64,000 bases of DNA from Octadecabacter arcticus 238. GTDB lineage: Bacteria; Pseudomonadota; Alphaproteobacteria; Rhodobacterales; Rhodobacteraceae. Both the position numbers and the translations under genes were made by a program. This document shows positions 1 through 14,270 of the stretch, piece after piece. Every line of letters starts with the position of its first letter. Within the stretch, counting starts at the first letter, position 1. Under the pieces are notes generated by a model, which was not told where the DNA came from, did not search any database, and saw nothing but the letters and a program-made list of their open reading frames with translations. Location of the stretch: positions 246,001-310,000 of the forward strand of contig NC_020908.1 of assembly GCF_000155735.2 (NCBI RefSeq), in the 5' to 3' direction.

Positions 1-33
1 CTATTGATTGCGGGATCGGTAGCGCTGCGCTAG
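1..33 (+). CDS. possible C-terminal tail of an upstream gene
   Basis: The first 33 bases read as ten codons (LLIAGSVALR) followed by TAG, in a hydrophobic run that could be the end of a membrane protein lying left of the window. It stops 28 bases before the lipoprotein gene, which would fit an operon. There is too little sequence to identify it. Confidence 0.25.
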   Translation, partial: LLIAGSVALR

Positions 34-61
34 TTAAGGGAAGTAATTTAAAGGAAGTAAT

Positions 62-739
62 ATGCGAAATTTTGTGGTTTTGATCGGACTGGCGCTGCTG
101 ACCGCCTGTGGTGGAGTTCGAGATGATCTGGCCAATGTACCAGATCCCGTTGGTGCATTCCGGCTTGGTCACAACATCGCAGTGGTAGATGAACCGCTTC
201 AAGGCCCGTTTTCGCGCACAGTTGAAGACGCGGAATGGCAGGCCGCTATGGTCACAGCCGTTGAAGACCGTTTGGGCGAGGCGCGCTTTTTTGGCGATAA
301 ATATTACCATGTCGGCGTTGCCGTCGAAGCCTACGTGCTGGCCTATCCTGGCGTCCCGCTGGTCTATTCGCCCAAGTCCGTGTTGATCTTTTCGGTTAAT
401 TTCTTTGAGGATTCGACGCAGACAAAACTGAATGACGAACTGATCCAGATCACCGTATTTGAACCATGTTGTACGATTCCGCTGCTCGGTTCGGGTTTTA
501 CCCGCGGCAAAGCCGAACAAATGGAGGGGCTGTCGTTCAACGCGGCCCGCGCAATTGAACGCACCATGCGCAAGAATGCCGATTGGTTCGGCGGCACGCC
601 TGAAAATCTTGAAGCCGATAACACGATCCTTGAAGGTAATGTTCTGATCGACAATCCAGAATTGGTCGCGCCGCAGCAGGAACCGCCCGCTGAACTGATC
701 GCCATAACGAACCCACCCGGTACAATCGGTTTGCCATAA
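62..739 (+). CDS. predicted lipoprotein of unknown function, 225 aa
   Basis: The N-terminus has a short positive start, a hydrophobic run and a lipobox (LLTAC, Cys at residue 16), so the product should be lipid-anchored; after cleavage the mature protein is about 210 residues. An AAGGAAG ribosome site lies just before the ATG. The middle contains a hydrophobic strand-rich segment and a Cys-Cys pair near residue 137. I do not recognise a named domain. It precedes tuf by 99 bases on the same strand, but the lack of a shared pathway suggests only positional linkage. Confidence 0.75.
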   Translation: MRNFVVLIGLALLTACGGVRDDLANVPDPVGAFRLGHNIAVVDEPLQGPFSRTVEDAEWQAAMVTAVEDRLGEARFFGDKYYHVGVAVEAYVLAYPGVPLVYSPKSVLIFSVNFFEDSTQTKLNDELIQITVFEPCCTIPLLGSGFTRGKAEQMEGLSFNAARAIERTMRKNADWFGGTPENLEADNTILEGNVLIDNPELVAPQQEPPAELIAITNPPGTIGLP

Positions 740-752
740 ACCGCACGCCGCC

Positions 753-782
753 CTTGATCTTGCGATCATTCCGCAATACATC
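753..782 (+). promoter_or_regulatory. weak candidate promoter for tuf copy 1
   Basis: TTGATC (753-758) and TACATC (777-782) are 18 bases apart in the 99-base gap ahead of tuf copy 1. The match to the sigma-70 consensus is only partial, so this is a candidate start point, not a firm call. Confidence 0.25.
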
Positions 783-838
783 GCCCGCGATGTTGAACTG
801 GGCTGTCTATGGCCCCCGAATGACAAGGCGCCTCGATC

Positions 839-2014
<1,176 letters not shown>

Positions 2015-2093
2015 GCGCAGATTTAGGAACACACCCAAGCCTGCATCCGTGGCAGGGGCTTTGCCCCGGCAAAGTGCCCGAGAGCGGATGAAC
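2015..2093 (+). repeat. 3' flank shared by both tuf copies
   Basis: About 80 bases after the tuf stop codon are almost the same as 25066-25144 after the second copy, with a handful of changes around positions 2060-2080. The homology therefore runs past the coding region, which marks the extent of the original duplication or of later gene conversion. Confidence 0.8.
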
Positions 2094-2116
2094 GCTAACG
2101 GTTAGAAGCAAAAAAG

Positions 2117-2148
2117 GGCCCTCGCAGAAATGCGGGGGCCTTTTATTT
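2117..2148 (+). terminator. intrinsic terminator after tuf copy 1
   Basis: A GC-rich hairpin (GGCCCTCGCA, loop GAAA, TGCGGGGGCC) is followed by TTTTATTTT. The same hairpin design follows tuf copy 2. Confidence 0.9.
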
Positions 2149-2250
2149 TGCCGCACCCCGAATTATCCTGCCGCAAACCAACGGAGGCACCGATGATTTC
2201 GTAACTTTGATCTTTGTTCCAACCGCAACACTGACCAAAGGAGGCGCATC

Positions 2251-2922
2251 ATGCCCCCACTTCCACCACGTTCGTTTCCAGACGCGAACACCTTGCATCC
2301 TGTGGTCCTGCCAGATGGCACCCATCACAAAGGCACGGTGTTCTTGAATACTGCGATCGATCATCCTCGGATGACAGTCGGCGATTACAGTTACGCCAGT
2401 GCGCATGTTTCACCCACCGACTGGGCGTCGCATCTTGCGCCGTACCTGTATACCCAAAGCCCCGAAATACTGACCATCGGCAAGTTCTGCCAGATTGCGG
2501 ACGGTGTGACGTTCATCACGTCCTCGGCCAATCACCGTTACGACGGGTTTAGTAGTTTTCCCTTTGCGGTCTTCCTCGATATGGAACTTAGCCGCCCGTC
2601 GATGCCTGACGCTGGGCCTGATACCACCATCGGCAATGACGTTTGGATCGGTCAGGGGGCGACCATCCTGCCCGGCGCGTCGATCGGTCACGGCTGCATC
2701 ATCGGCGCGAAATCTGTCGTTGCGGGAACCATTCCACCTTACACAATCGTCGCCGGAAACCCCGCCAAACCATTGCGCAGCCGCTTTGACACAGCAACAA
2801 TCGCCGCCCTGCTAAAGATCGCATGGTGGCATTGGCTAATTGACGCTGTAGTGTCCCATGAAGCCGCCATTTCCGGCGCTGATTTGGACGCTTTGAAAGA
2901 GGCCGCGAGCACGCACATATGA
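2251..2922 (+). CDS. CatB-like (xenobiotic) hexapeptide-repeat acetyltransferase
   Basis: The 223-residue protein resembles the streptogramin/chloramphenicol acetyltransferase group of left-handed beta-helix enzymes, which move an acetyl group from acetyl-CoA to a hydroxyl. Seen here are the mid-protein SSANHRYDG segment, where this family carries its catalytic His, and the C-terminal hexapeptide run (TIGNDVWIGQGATI, GASIGHGCIIGAKSVV) ending in the typical AGNPAK motif. An AAAGGAGG ribosome site lies before the ATG. The natural substrate cannot be told from sequence; a sugar or antibiotic hydroxyl are both possible. Its stop overlaps the next start (ATGA). Confidence 0.85.
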   Translation: MPPLPPRSFPDANTLHPVVLPDGTHHKGTVFLNTAIDHPRMTVGDYSYASAHVSPTDWASHLAPYLYTQSPEILTIGKFCQIADGVTFITSSANHRYDGFSSFPFAVFLDMELSRPSMPDAGPDTTIGNDVWIGQGATILPGASIGHGCIIGAKSVVAGTIPPYTIVAGNPAKPLRSRFDTATIAALLKIAWWHWLIDAVVSHEAAISGADLDALKEAASTHI

Positions 2923-3935
2923 TCCTGAAAACCCTCCTCCTTCCGTTCCGGCTCAACTGGACGATCTATTTGGGTCTTGCTCTTGGCGCGGGCTATCTCG
3001 CCAATCAGGACTGTCAGACCTATTTTTCCAACACGATTGCGGCTGAAATTCAGGTGGCAGACGGCCCACCTGATCCGTCACCCCTCTCGAAATGGGATGC
3101 CAACAACGATGCTTCCGCCAATGGTGAGGTAAATGTCGCCGGGGTCTATTTTATGGCTCTCGCCAGCGGCAGCTTTGATCCGCTCGGATCTGAACGCAGC
3201 TTTGTCCTGCTGGCCGACGATCAGGGTCGTGAGATCAAAGCGGTGCTTGTGGTAGCGCCCGAAAATATTGCACTGCTGGAACAACAACTGGTGGCGCAGG
3301 GCAGCGGTGAGCGCATCCCTGTCACGGTGAATGGCACGTTAAATCAAAGCGGTGAATGGGCGGGCCTGATCGGGACAGAACTGTTCGCAACGGACATCCC
3401 CAGCTCTGACGACTTGGTGGTGATCGAACCCTTCTTGGGAAATCGCGCCGCGTCGATTTATGCTGCGGCTGAAAGGACGATTGGAACCGTGATCATTCTT
3501 GGCGGTTTGGCAGGCTTTCTTGTGCTTTTGGCTCTGGTAAAGCTGCTGTCAGGGCGCAGATCATCCGCGACGCAATCGCAGTTGTCAGGGCGCGAAGCTT
3601 TGGCCGCGCGCCAGAAAAAACGGCCAAGTCGGCGATCATTGCCATCCAATGGCACAGATAAAACCTCTCCGTGGGGGGCACCGGATGCGCAGGCGGCCAC
3701 GCCGCCGCCGATGCCTAAAAACACATCGTTGCAATCGAATTCAAATGGTGAGGCCAGTTTACAGAATAAGACCGCCCCAAGTCGCCTGCAAATCGCCGAA
3801 TTAGAGGTCCAGCCGCCGTTCACAAGCGTCTTCCCCGGCGGTGGGTCCAGCTTCCGGTTCAAGTCCGCTGATGAGATCATTCGCCAGTCGTTTGGCACCC
3901 TCAGAACGCTCAAGCCGCTAAAGCGTGACGACTAG
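2919..3935 (+). CDS. membrane protein of unknown function, 338 aa
   Basis: Starts in an ATGA overlap with the acetyltransferase, so the two are probably translated together. Two hydrophobic segments are visible: one near residues 12-30 (after a short cytoplasmic N-terminus) and one near 187-211 (TVIILGGLAGFLVLLALVKLL). The region between them would lie in the periplasm; the last 120 residues are Ser/Pro/Arg-rich and probably disordered in the cytoplasm. No catalytic motif or known domain was recognised. Confidence 0.7.
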   Translation: MILKTLLLPFRLNWTIYLGLALGAGYLANQDCQTYFSNTIAAEIQVADGPPDPSPLSKWDANNDASANGEVNVAGVYFMALASGSFDPLGSERSFVLLADDQGREIKAVLVVAPENIALLEQQLVAQGSGERIPVTVNGTLNQSGEWAGLIGTELFATDIPSSDDLVVIEPFLGNRAASIYAAAERTIGTVIILGGLAGFLVLLALVKLLSGRRSSATQSQLSGREALAARQKKRPSRRSLPSNGTDKTSPWGAPDAQAATPPPMPKNTSLQSNSNGEASLQNKTAPSRLQIAELEVQPPFTSVFPGGGSSFRFKSADEIIRQSFGTLRTLKPLKRDD

Positions 3936-3988
3936 CGCGGTTTGCGGTTGCCAAGTGCTGTAGCCCTCGCTATCTCAACGCTCGGCTT

Positions 3989-4064
3989 AGGGGTTTAGCT
4001 CAGTTGGTAGAGCGACGGTCTCCAAAACCGTAGGTCAAGAGTTCGAGTCTCTTAGCCCCTGCCA
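3989..4064 (+). tRNA. tRNA-Trp (anticodon CCA), 3' CCA encoded
   Basis: A full cloverleaf can be drawn: acceptor AGGGGTT / AGCCCCT, D-arm GCTC..GAGC, anticodon stem ACGGT / ACCGT with loop CTCCAAA (anticodon CCA) and T-arm AAGAG-TTCGAGT-CTCTT. The CCA end is present in the DNA at 4062-4064. Its place ahead of secE-nusG is the usual one in this group of bacteria. Confidence 0.97.
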
Positions 4065-4092
4065 AGCCACTCGTCGTCGCGGCGTTTCAAAC

Positions 4093-5048
4093 GTGCCTGA
4101 ACGGGAGATGAAATTGCCCCGACTGCCGCAGTCCATTGCCTTGCACATCGGGGCACATAAGACCGGGTCATCGCATCTCCAGAAGGTGATTTACGAAAAT
4201 AGAGTCATGCGATCTGACGCGGGTATCCGCTGTTACGGACCTGGTTTTTTGCGCAAGCGCGGTCGCAATATTGCTGCGATGTTTGGGATGTCATGGTCGA
4301 AAGGTCCTCTGCCGAATCGGACGGCGCATGAGCAGTTGGCGTATCTGGCCAAAGGCAATAGTCGGCTGGTATTTTCCGAAGAGAATTTTGTCGAAACGCT
4401 TTCGGATAAGGACGGGCGTGTCAGCCTACCGATTTATCCTCTTGCAATCGAACGCGTGACGGAATTGGTCGCAGCATGGGCGCCGATCAAACCGCAATTG
4501 TTTTTGGCAGTGCGCAATCCGGCGACGTTTTTGGCGTCGGCCTATAGTCAGGTGCTTTTCGGGTCCGTATACATCGAACCGCGCCAGTATCGCGCCCGCA
4601 ACGATTGGCGCAAAATTGATTGGGCCGATTACATTACCAAATTGCGCACAATCACTGGTGTCAGCGACATCTACGTTTGGCGACAAGAAGATTACGACCT
4701 GACACATCGCCTGATCCTGCGCCGCATGCTGCGGTGGCAGGCTGGCGGCAGGATTGAGCGATCAAAGGCCGCGTCCATCAAAGCCTGTCGGCGCACGCCG
4801 TTCGCCAAACGCTTGCGTGGGCGCAAGACGGCGAGACTGGCCAGCTCGCCTCGAAATCGCGCAAATTGTTTCCGATCAGCGCCGACAATAAAGTTTTCGG
4901 GCTTTATGCGGCAGAAACATTGGTGCGGGCGGGGCAGGTTTACGATGCACAAATGGCGCAAATCGAAGCAATGGACGGGGTCACAGTCCTACAGCCGCCA
5001 AAGCGCAAGCAGGAAGGGTTGAAAAGCCCCTCCAAGACAGTTACCTAG
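4093..5048 (+). pseudogene. frameshifted sulfotransferase-like protein
   Basis: The first ~222 residues begin with a P-loop-like motif (HIGAHKTGSSHLQ) that resembles the phosphosulfate-binding loop of PAPS-dependent sulfotransferases. Around 4755-4765 the frame is lost; the next frame carries the expected continuation (AIKGRVHQSLSAHAVRQTL, then NKVFGLYAAETLVRAGQVYDAQ) up to the stop at 5046-5048. One missing base near 4760 explains it. An intact product would be about 318 residues. It sits oddly between tRNA-Trp and secE. Either a recent loss or a sequencing error. Confidence 0.75.
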
Positions 5049-5077
5049 TCAGCGTTTCCAGTCTTTAAGGATAGATC

Positions 5078-5272
5078 ATGGCCAGAACCAACCCAGTACA
5101 ATTTATCCAGCAAGTCCGTGCTGAAGTCGGCAAGGTCGTTTGGCCGTCGCGCCGTGAGGTCACATTGACCACAATCATGGTGCTGATCATGGCGACCGTT
5201 ATGGCGCTGTTCTTTACGGTGGTAGACATGTTTATCCGTTTTGGGCTCGAAGGCGTACTCACCGCGTTCTGA
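5078..5272 (+). CDS. secE: preprotein translocase subunit SecE
   Basis: SecE is the small clamp subunit of the SecYEG channel in the inner membrane. The 64-residue product has the short single-helix form common outside the enterobacteria: an amphipathic N-terminus with the conserved KVVWPSRREV motif (residues 19-28), then one membrane span (TTIMVLIMATVMALFFTVVDMF). A GGAT-type ribosome site is present and nusG follows, the near-universal partner. Confidence 0.96.
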   Translation: MARTNPVQFIQQVRAEVGKVVWPSRREVTLTTIMVLIMATVMALFFTVVDMFIRFGLEGVLTAF

Positions 5273-5478
5273 TCCTGTGTCGGATTTGCAGTCAGCCCCC
5301 TTGAATTGAACGGGGTTGCGCGGTAATGGACGCGAACTTCTTGGAATGGCGTGCTGCGAATCGTGCTGCACGCCGCTTTTATTTCCGGGACTTCCGTGGC
5401 AAACGCCACGAACAGATTGAAATTTCTGCGCTGATCTATTTTAGAATGGCAGTGCATGACGACAAGGTGGCGAGCAAC

Positions 5479-6012
5479 ATGGCGAAACGGTGGTACTCTG
5501 TCAGTGTCCTGTCGAACTTCGAAAAGAAGATCGCAGAAAGTATTCGTGCCTCCGTTGAGGAGCATGGGCTGGAAGAACAGATCGGCGAAGTGCTGGTTCC
5601 GACTGAAGAAGTGATCGAAATCCGTCGTGGCAAGAAAGTCACGGCTGAACGTCGCTTTATGCCCGGCTACGTGCTGGTCCATATGGAAATGTCGGACGAT
5701 GGCTACCACCTGATCAACTCCATCAACCGCGTCACCGGTTTTCTGGGGCCACAGGGCCGTCCGATGCCGATGCGCGACGCCGAAGTACAGCAGATTCTTG
5801 GCCGCGTTGAAGAAGGCCAAGATGCACCGCGCACGCTTATCAACTTTGAGATCGGTGAGAAGGTCAAGGTCAGCGAAGGTCCGTTCGAGGACTTCGATGG
5901 CATGGTCGAGGAAGTGGACGAAGAGAACCAGCGCCTTAAGGTGACTGTGTCGATCTTTGGCCGCGCCACACCGGTCGAACTAGAATTCACTCAGGTCTCT
6001 AAACAGGTCTGA
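5479..6012 (+). CDS. nusG: transcription termination/antitermination factor NusG
   Basis: NusG binds RNA polymerase and links it to Rho or to the leading ribosome. The start at 5479 (MAKRWYSVSVLS) gives 177 residues, the usual length; an in-frame upstream extension of 51 codons lacks NusG similarity. The NGN domain covers residues 1-110 (WYSV, RFMPGYVLV) and the C-terminal KOW domain contains the EKVKVSEGPFEDFDG motif near 130. The 206-base gap to secE is longer than in many relatives. Confidence 0.96.
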   Translation: MAKRWYSVSVLSNFEKKIAESIRASVEEHGLEEQIGEVLVPTEEVIEIRRGKKVTAERRFMPGYVLVHMEMSDDGYHLINSINRVTGFLGPQGRPMPMRDAEVQQILGRVEEGQDAPRTLINFEIGEKVKVSEGPFEDFDGMVEEVDEENQRLKVTVSIFGRATPVELEFTQVSKQV

Positions 6013-6128
6013 GTGCGTCAGAGGTGGGAGGTTGCGGACCGCAAGGTACGCACTGAACCACCGCAAGCCGACCCTTGGGGGTCATTGTAGGGTGGGTTTT
6101 TTACCCATCGCTGAAAAGGAGAAGCCGA

Positions 6129-6554
6129 ATGGCTAAGAAAGTCGCTGGCACCATGAAGCTGCAAGTCGCAGCTGGTAAAGCCAACCCATCCCCACCCGTC
6201 GGTCCAGCATTGGGCCAACGTGGTATCAACATCATGGAATTCTGTAAGGCGTTCAACGCCAAGACTGCAGACCTTGAGCCCGGTGCGCCGTGCCCAACCG
6301 TGATCACATACTACCAAGACAAATCCTTCTCGATGGAAATCAAGACGCCACCTGCGTCCTACTTCCTCAAGAAAGCTGCCAAGGTTAAGTCCGGGTCCAA
6401 GACACCATCGCGTGACACTGTGGGCACGGTTACGACCAAGCAGGTTCGTGAGATTGCAGAGGCCAAAATGAAGGACCTCAACGCAAACGATATCGAAGGC
6501 GCAATGAAAATCATTCTGGGCTCTGCTCGGTCTATGGGCATCGAGGTTAAGTAA
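6129..6554 (+). CDS. rplK: 50S ribosomal protein L11
   Basis: L11 forms the GTPase-associated centre with 23S rRNA. The start [13 protein letters not shown] with an AAAAGGAGAAG ribosome site gives the normal 141 residues. The Pro-rich N-terminal motif ([26 protein letters not shown]) and the C-terminal rRNA-binding domain ending in [10 protein letters not shown] are present. It ends one base before rplA, so the two are co-translated. Confidence 0.98.
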   Translation: MAKKVAGTMKLQVAAGKANPSPPVGPALGQRGINIMEFCKAFNAKTADLEPGAPCPTVITYYQDKSFSMEIKTPPASYFLKKAAKVKSGSKTPSRDTVGTVTTKQVREIAEAKMKDLNANDIEGAMKIILGSARSMGIEVK

Positions 6555-6555
6555 G

Positions 6556-7254
6556 ATGGCAAAGCACGGAAAACGCACAACCGCCGCACGCGAAGCCTTC
6601 GCTGGCAAAAATCTCGTCACCGTCGCTGAGGCAGTGGCCCTCGTCAAAGGCAACGCAACAGCGAAGTTCGATGAAACCATTGAAATTGCAGTTGTTCTTG
6701 GTGTTGACCCACGTCACGCAGACCAGATGGTTCGCGGCAAAATTGCTCTGCCAAATGGCACAGGCAAAACCATGCGCGTCGCTGTGTTCGCACGCGGTGA
6801 TAAGGCTGATGAAGCAACGGCTGCCGGTGCTGACATTGTCGGCGCAGAAGACCTGATGGAAATCGTGCAAAGCGGTAAGATCGAATTCGATCGCTGCATC
6901 GCGACACCTGACATGATGCCTATCGTTGGTCGTCTCGGTAAGGTTCTTGGCCCACGTAACCTGATGCCAAACCCTAAAGTTGGCACAGTCACGATGGACG
7001 TCAAAGCGGCTGTCGAAGCTGCAAAAGGCGGCGAAGTCCAGTTCAAAGCTGAAAAAGCCGGTGTTGTTCACGCTGGTCTTGGCAAAGCGTCTTTCACAGC
7101 TGCGAAGCTGGAAGAAAACGTTTTGGCATTCGTCGGCGCGGTCCAGAAGGCAAAGCCTGCTGGCGCAAAAGGCACATACATGAAGAAGATTTCACTGACA
7201 TCTTCCATGGGCCCAAGCGTAACGGTCAACATCGACAACGCAACTGGGAACTAG
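6556..7254 (+). CDS. rplA: 50S ribosomal protein L1
   Basis: L1 builds the mobile L1 stalk near the E site and in many bacteria represses its own L11-L1 mRNA. The 232-residue protein shows the expected two-domain pattern with the signature [21 protein letters not shown] near residues 125-145 and the C-terminal SSMGPSVTV. It directly follows rplK with a one-base gap and is followed by a terminator. Confidence 0.98.
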   Translation: MAKHGKRTTAAREAFAGKNLVTVAEAVALVKGNATAKFDETIEIAVVLGVDPRHADQMVRGKIALPNGTGKTMRVAVFARGDKADEATAAGADIVGAEDLMEIVQSGKIEFDRCIATPDMMPIVGRLGKVLGPRNLMPNPKVGTVTMDVKAAVEAAKGGEVQFKAEKAGVVHAGLGKASFTAAKLEENVLAFVGAVQKAKPAGAKGTYMKKISLTSSMGPSVTVNIDNATGN

Positions 7255-7341
7255 GGAGATAGCCGCGCAAGCGGTTACACCCAGCCGGACGAAGCGAATG
7301 CAAAGCAATCGCGTTCCGGTACCGGTCCAAATTAAACGACC

Positions 7342-7370
7342 AAAGGCGTCCCAACTGGGGCGCCTTTTTC
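7342..7370 (+). terminator. intrinsic terminator after rplA
   Basis: AAAGGCGTCCC / GGGGCGCCTTTTTC forms a hairpin with an A run on one side and a T run on the other. It separates rplK-rplA from the transporter gene that follows. Confidence 0.8.
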
Positions 7371-7574
7371 AATTGAAATTCTGCCAAGATGGGCAAGGTT
7401 TGGCTTTGCGGACTTTGCTGCCGCTAACCTTTGTGGCCTGAAGAACAAATTCAGGCTTGAATCAGTCACTGGCCGATGGATCGGCTACTATCACCAAGTC
7501 ATGTATTTAGCGCGATTTGTAACACCGCCCCACGTGTCTATCTGCGTAATGAAACGGCGAAGAGGTACAAAACG

Positions 7575-8465
7575 ATGACAATTACCAGGCTGGCGGTTGG
7601 AAGTCTCATTGTTGGCTTTGCTGTTCTGGGTTTAAAAACCCTTGCCTATTCGATGACTGGTTCGGTCGCGCTTTTGTCTGACGCGCTGGAAAGCACGGTC
7701 AACGTCGCAACAGCGTTTGCCGCATTAATTGCAATTCGTATTGCGGCCAAACCCGCTGATGACAACCATCCCTACGGCCACCACAAGGCAGAATTTTTCA
7801 GTGCCGTCCTCGAAGGTGTGATGATCATCGTCGCCGCGCTGCTGATATTGAGAGAGGCCTATGCCGGCTTCATGCATCCCCTTTTTCTTGACGCGCCCAT
7901 CGCCGGGCTGCTGGTCAACCTTGCGGCGACCTCAATCAATGGATTTTGGGCCTTCATACTGATTACGCGCGGAAGACGGTTAAAATCTCCTGCGCTGGTG
8001 GCTGATGGAAAGCATCTTATTACTGACGTCGTCAGCTCGGTTGGCATCGCCGTCGGCATCGTTCTGGCGATTGCAACCGGATGGTGGATACTTGATCCGC
8101 TATTGGCGATATTCGTCGCGATTAACATCCTTTGGTCAGGTTCGAAATTGATCAAGGAGTCGCTGAGCGGTCTCATGGATGAGGCCGTGTCGGATGAAAT
8201 GTTGATTGCAGTCCGAGAGATAATCACGACAGAGGCGGATGGTGCAATGCAGGCGCATGATCTGCGAACGCGTCACGCCGGACCCGTGGTCTTCATTGAT
8301 TTTCATCGTGTTGTGCCCGGCGACATATCAGTGTTCCGATCGCATGAAATCTGTGACCGGATCGAAAATGCCTTGAAGGCTAGGTTTGGCGACGCACGAA
8401 TTGCGATACATGTCGAACCAGAACACAAATCAAAGCAGTCCGGAGTCATTTTTCCTGTAGAGTAA
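7575..8465 (+). CDS. cation diffusion facilitator (CDF) metal/H+ antiporter
   Basis: CDF proteins export Zn, Fe, Mn or Cd from the cytoplasm. The start at 7575 is chosen because CGAAGAGG lies about ten bases upstream and the resulting 296 residues fit the family; a longer start at 7476 adds residues with no similarity. Seen: a membrane-span cluster, metal-site motifs LLSDALESTVN (TM2) and DGKHLITDVVSS (TM5), the HPYGHHKAEFFSA loop, and a cytoplasmic C-terminal domain with His residues (HDLRTRHAG, IAIHVEPEH). The metal cannot be assigned. It lies between rplA and rplJ, which are usually close neighbours. Confidence 0.9.
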   Translation: MTITRLAVGSLIVGFAVLGLKTLAYSMTGSVALLSDALESTVNVATAFAALIAIRIAAKPADDNHPYGHHKAEFFSAVLEGVMIIVAALLILREAYAGFMHPLFLDAPIAGLLVNLAATSINGFWAFILITRGRRLKSPALVADGKHLITDVVSSVGIAVGIVLAIATGWWILDPLLAIFVAINILWSGSKLIKESLSGLMDEAVSDEMLIAVREIITTEADGAMQAHDLRTRHAGPVVFIDFHRVVPGDISVFRSHEICDRIENALKARFGDARIAIHVEPEHKSKQSGVIFPVE

Positions 8466-8517
8466 TCGGTCATCATTCGCTCTGATGTGCCAAAGGTCAA
8501 AATCACCCCTCAAACCT

Positions 8518-8566
8518 GCCATTTTGGTTTTGAATCGGGTCTCGCACCACTCTAGGCCAAAATGGC
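8518..8566. repeat. 10-bp inverted repeat GCCATTTTGG...CCAAAATGGC
   Basis: Two perfect 10-base arms (8518-8527 and 8557-8566) are separated by 29 bases downstream of the transporter gene. There is no T run after them, so this is not a standard terminator; it may be a stem-loop or a protein-binding dyad. Confidence 0.6.
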
Positions 8567-8609
8567 ACTTCACAATCCCGCCCATCCCGACTAATTAAAC
8601 CTCAGTTTG

Positions 8610-8637
8610 ATAGCGCGCGATTCGTCACGCGCTATTT
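8610..8637 (+). terminator. hairpin with short T run before the L10 leader
   Basis: ATAGCGCG and CGCGCTAT pair around a short loop and are followed by TTTTG. It could end transcripts from the transporter gene or act within the rplJ leader. Confidence 0.5.
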
Positions 8638-8699
8638 TGCATTCGTCCAAGACGGTGGGTTGGGGGTTTTGCCTCCGTTAATTCCTGCCTGAGGCGGGT

Positions 8700-8833
8700 A
8701 GGCCAAATTGACCTCAGGCGAAAGCTTTTGGCGGTTCGGGCGTCCCGTTTGATGGACCCAACCGCCGGAGCAATCCGGTAAGACTGAGCCGGGTAACCAG
8801 ATTTAGGTCTGGCCCCGATATTGGAGTGAAACT
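8700..8833 (+). promoter_or_regulatory. ribosomal protein L10 leader
   Basis: The untranslated region ahead of rplJ is structured: GGCGGTT (8730-8736) pairs with AACCGCC (8760-8766) around a GC-rich loop, followed by an AAGACTGAGCC stretch and a further stem (CCAGATTTAGGTCTGG). In many bacteria the L10-L12 complex binds such a leader and represses rplJL translation. The assignment rests on position and structure; no covariance search was possible. Confidence 0.6.
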
Positions 8834-9349
8834 GTGGATAGAGCACAAAAAGAACAATTGGTCGAGGATCTCGGCCAAATCTTTGAAAGCTCTGGCGTCG
8901 TTGTGGTATCCCACTACGAAGGCCTGACAGTTGCAGAGATGCAGGACCTGCGCGCACGCATGCGTGAAGCGGGTGGTTCTGTACGCGTTGCCAAGAACAA
9001 GCTCGCCAAAATTGCCCTCGAGGGTAAGCCATGTGCAAGCATCGCCAAGCACCTCGATGGTATGACCGTTATGACCTTTTCTGAGGATCCTGTGGCTGCG
9101 GCCAAGGTTACTCAGGGGTACGCCAAAGATAACGAAAAGCTCGTTATTCTTGGTGGTGCTATGGGTGATATCGATCTTGACCCCGCTGGTGTCAAAGCTG
9201 TGTCCGAACTGCCGTCGCGTGAGGAGCTTATTGCTTCCATCGTGGGCTGCATTGCGGCACCTGCTTCGAACATTGCTGGGGCCATTGGCGCGCCTGCTTC
9301 TAACATCGCGAGCATTCTTTCGACTATCGACGAGAAGGCTGCTGCCTAA
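8834..9349 (+). CDS. rplJ: 50S ribosomal protein L10
   Basis: L10 is the base of the L7/L12 stalk. The GTG start ([13 protein letters not shown], read as Met) with TTGGAGTG upstream gives 171 residues. The N-terminal rRNA-binding part ([31 protein letters not shown]) and the C-terminal helical tail that docks L7/L12 dimers ([21 protein letters not shown]) are clear; the tail repeats APASNIA twice. rplL follows after 68 bases. Confidence 0.97.
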   Translation: MDRAQKEQLVEDLGQIFESSGVVVVSHYEGLTVAEMQDLRARMREAGGSVRVAKNKLAKIALEGKPCASIAKHLDGMTVMTFSEDPVAAAKVTQGYAKDNEKLVILGGAMGDIDLDPAGVKAVSELPSREELIASIVGCIAAPASNIAGAIGAPASNIASILSTIDEKAAA

Positions 9350-9417
9350 AGCAACTTGATTGGCTGACGTAGGGATACCCCCTGTCGTTGGAACACAACC
9401 TTAGAATGGAAAAGCAA

Positions 9418-9789
9418 ATGGCTGATCTGAAAAAAATGGCTGAAGACATTGTCGGTCTGACACTGCTCGAAGCACAAGAACTGAAAACCATCCTCAAAGA
9501 CGAGTATGGCATCGAACCAGCTGCCGGTGGCGCTGTTATGATGGCTGGCCCTGCTGACGGCGGCGCTGCTGAAGAAGAACAGACTGAATTTGACGTCATC
9601 CTCAAGAGCCCAGGCGCTTCCAAGATCAACGTGATCAAAGAAGTCCGCGGCATCACTGGTCTTGGCCTCAAAGAAGCAAAAGACTTGGTTGAAGCCGGTG
9701 GCAAAATCAAAGAAGGCGTTTCGAAAGAAGAAGCTGAAGACGTTAAGGGCAAGCTGGAAGCAGCTGGCGCTGAAGTCGAAGTGGCTTAA
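9418..9789 (+). CDS. rplL: 50S ribosomal protein L7/L12
   Basis: The stalk protein that recruits translation GTPases. The start [16 protein letters not shown] gives 123 residues. The N-terminal dimerisation domain, an Ala/Gly-rich hinge (residues ~38-52) and the C-terminal domain with [24 protein letters not shown] are all present. It forms a unit with rplJ under the L10 leader. Confidence 0.98.
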   Translation: MADLKKMAEDIVGLTLLEAQELKTILKDEYGIEPAAGGAVMMAGPADGGAAEEEQTEFDVILKSPGASKINVIKEVRGITGLGLKEAKDLVEAGGKIKEGVSKEEAEDVKGKLEAAGAEVEVA

Positions 9790-9849
9790 GCCCTCTTATA
9801 ATGGCGGGGCAGGGCACATATATCCCTAACTTGCTATTAACAAAATCTG

Positions 9850-9878
9850 GCTGGATCCGCTGAAAATGCGGGTCCAGC
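9850..9878 (+). terminator. rplL-rpoB intergenic hairpin (attenuator candidate)
   Basis: GCTGGATCCGC and GCGGGTCCAGC form an 11-base-pair stem around TGAAAAT. It has no clear T run, so it may weaken rather than stop transcription between the ribosomal genes and rpoBC, as known for this boundary in E. coli. Confidence 0.6.
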
Positions 9879-10054
9879 TTAACCCGTCTTAACAAGGGCT
9901 TTTATCGAAAAGTGTTTGTTTAGATCGGTTCAATGGTCGGGAGGCACCCAGTGGGATGGGCGCCAAGAATTGGCCGAAACGATCTGTTCTCAGGGTTCGT
10001 CCCCGCCGCCCATCGGTGACGCGCTCATAGAGATTTTGAAAGGTGACAACGCAC

Positions 10055-14194
<4,140 letters not shown>

Positions 14195-14270
14195 GGCCAA
14201 CAGCCGAAGCTCAGGGGCCGGTGAAAATCCGGCCCACTCTCCCCTCCCGCCATACTGAAAAGGTATCGAT

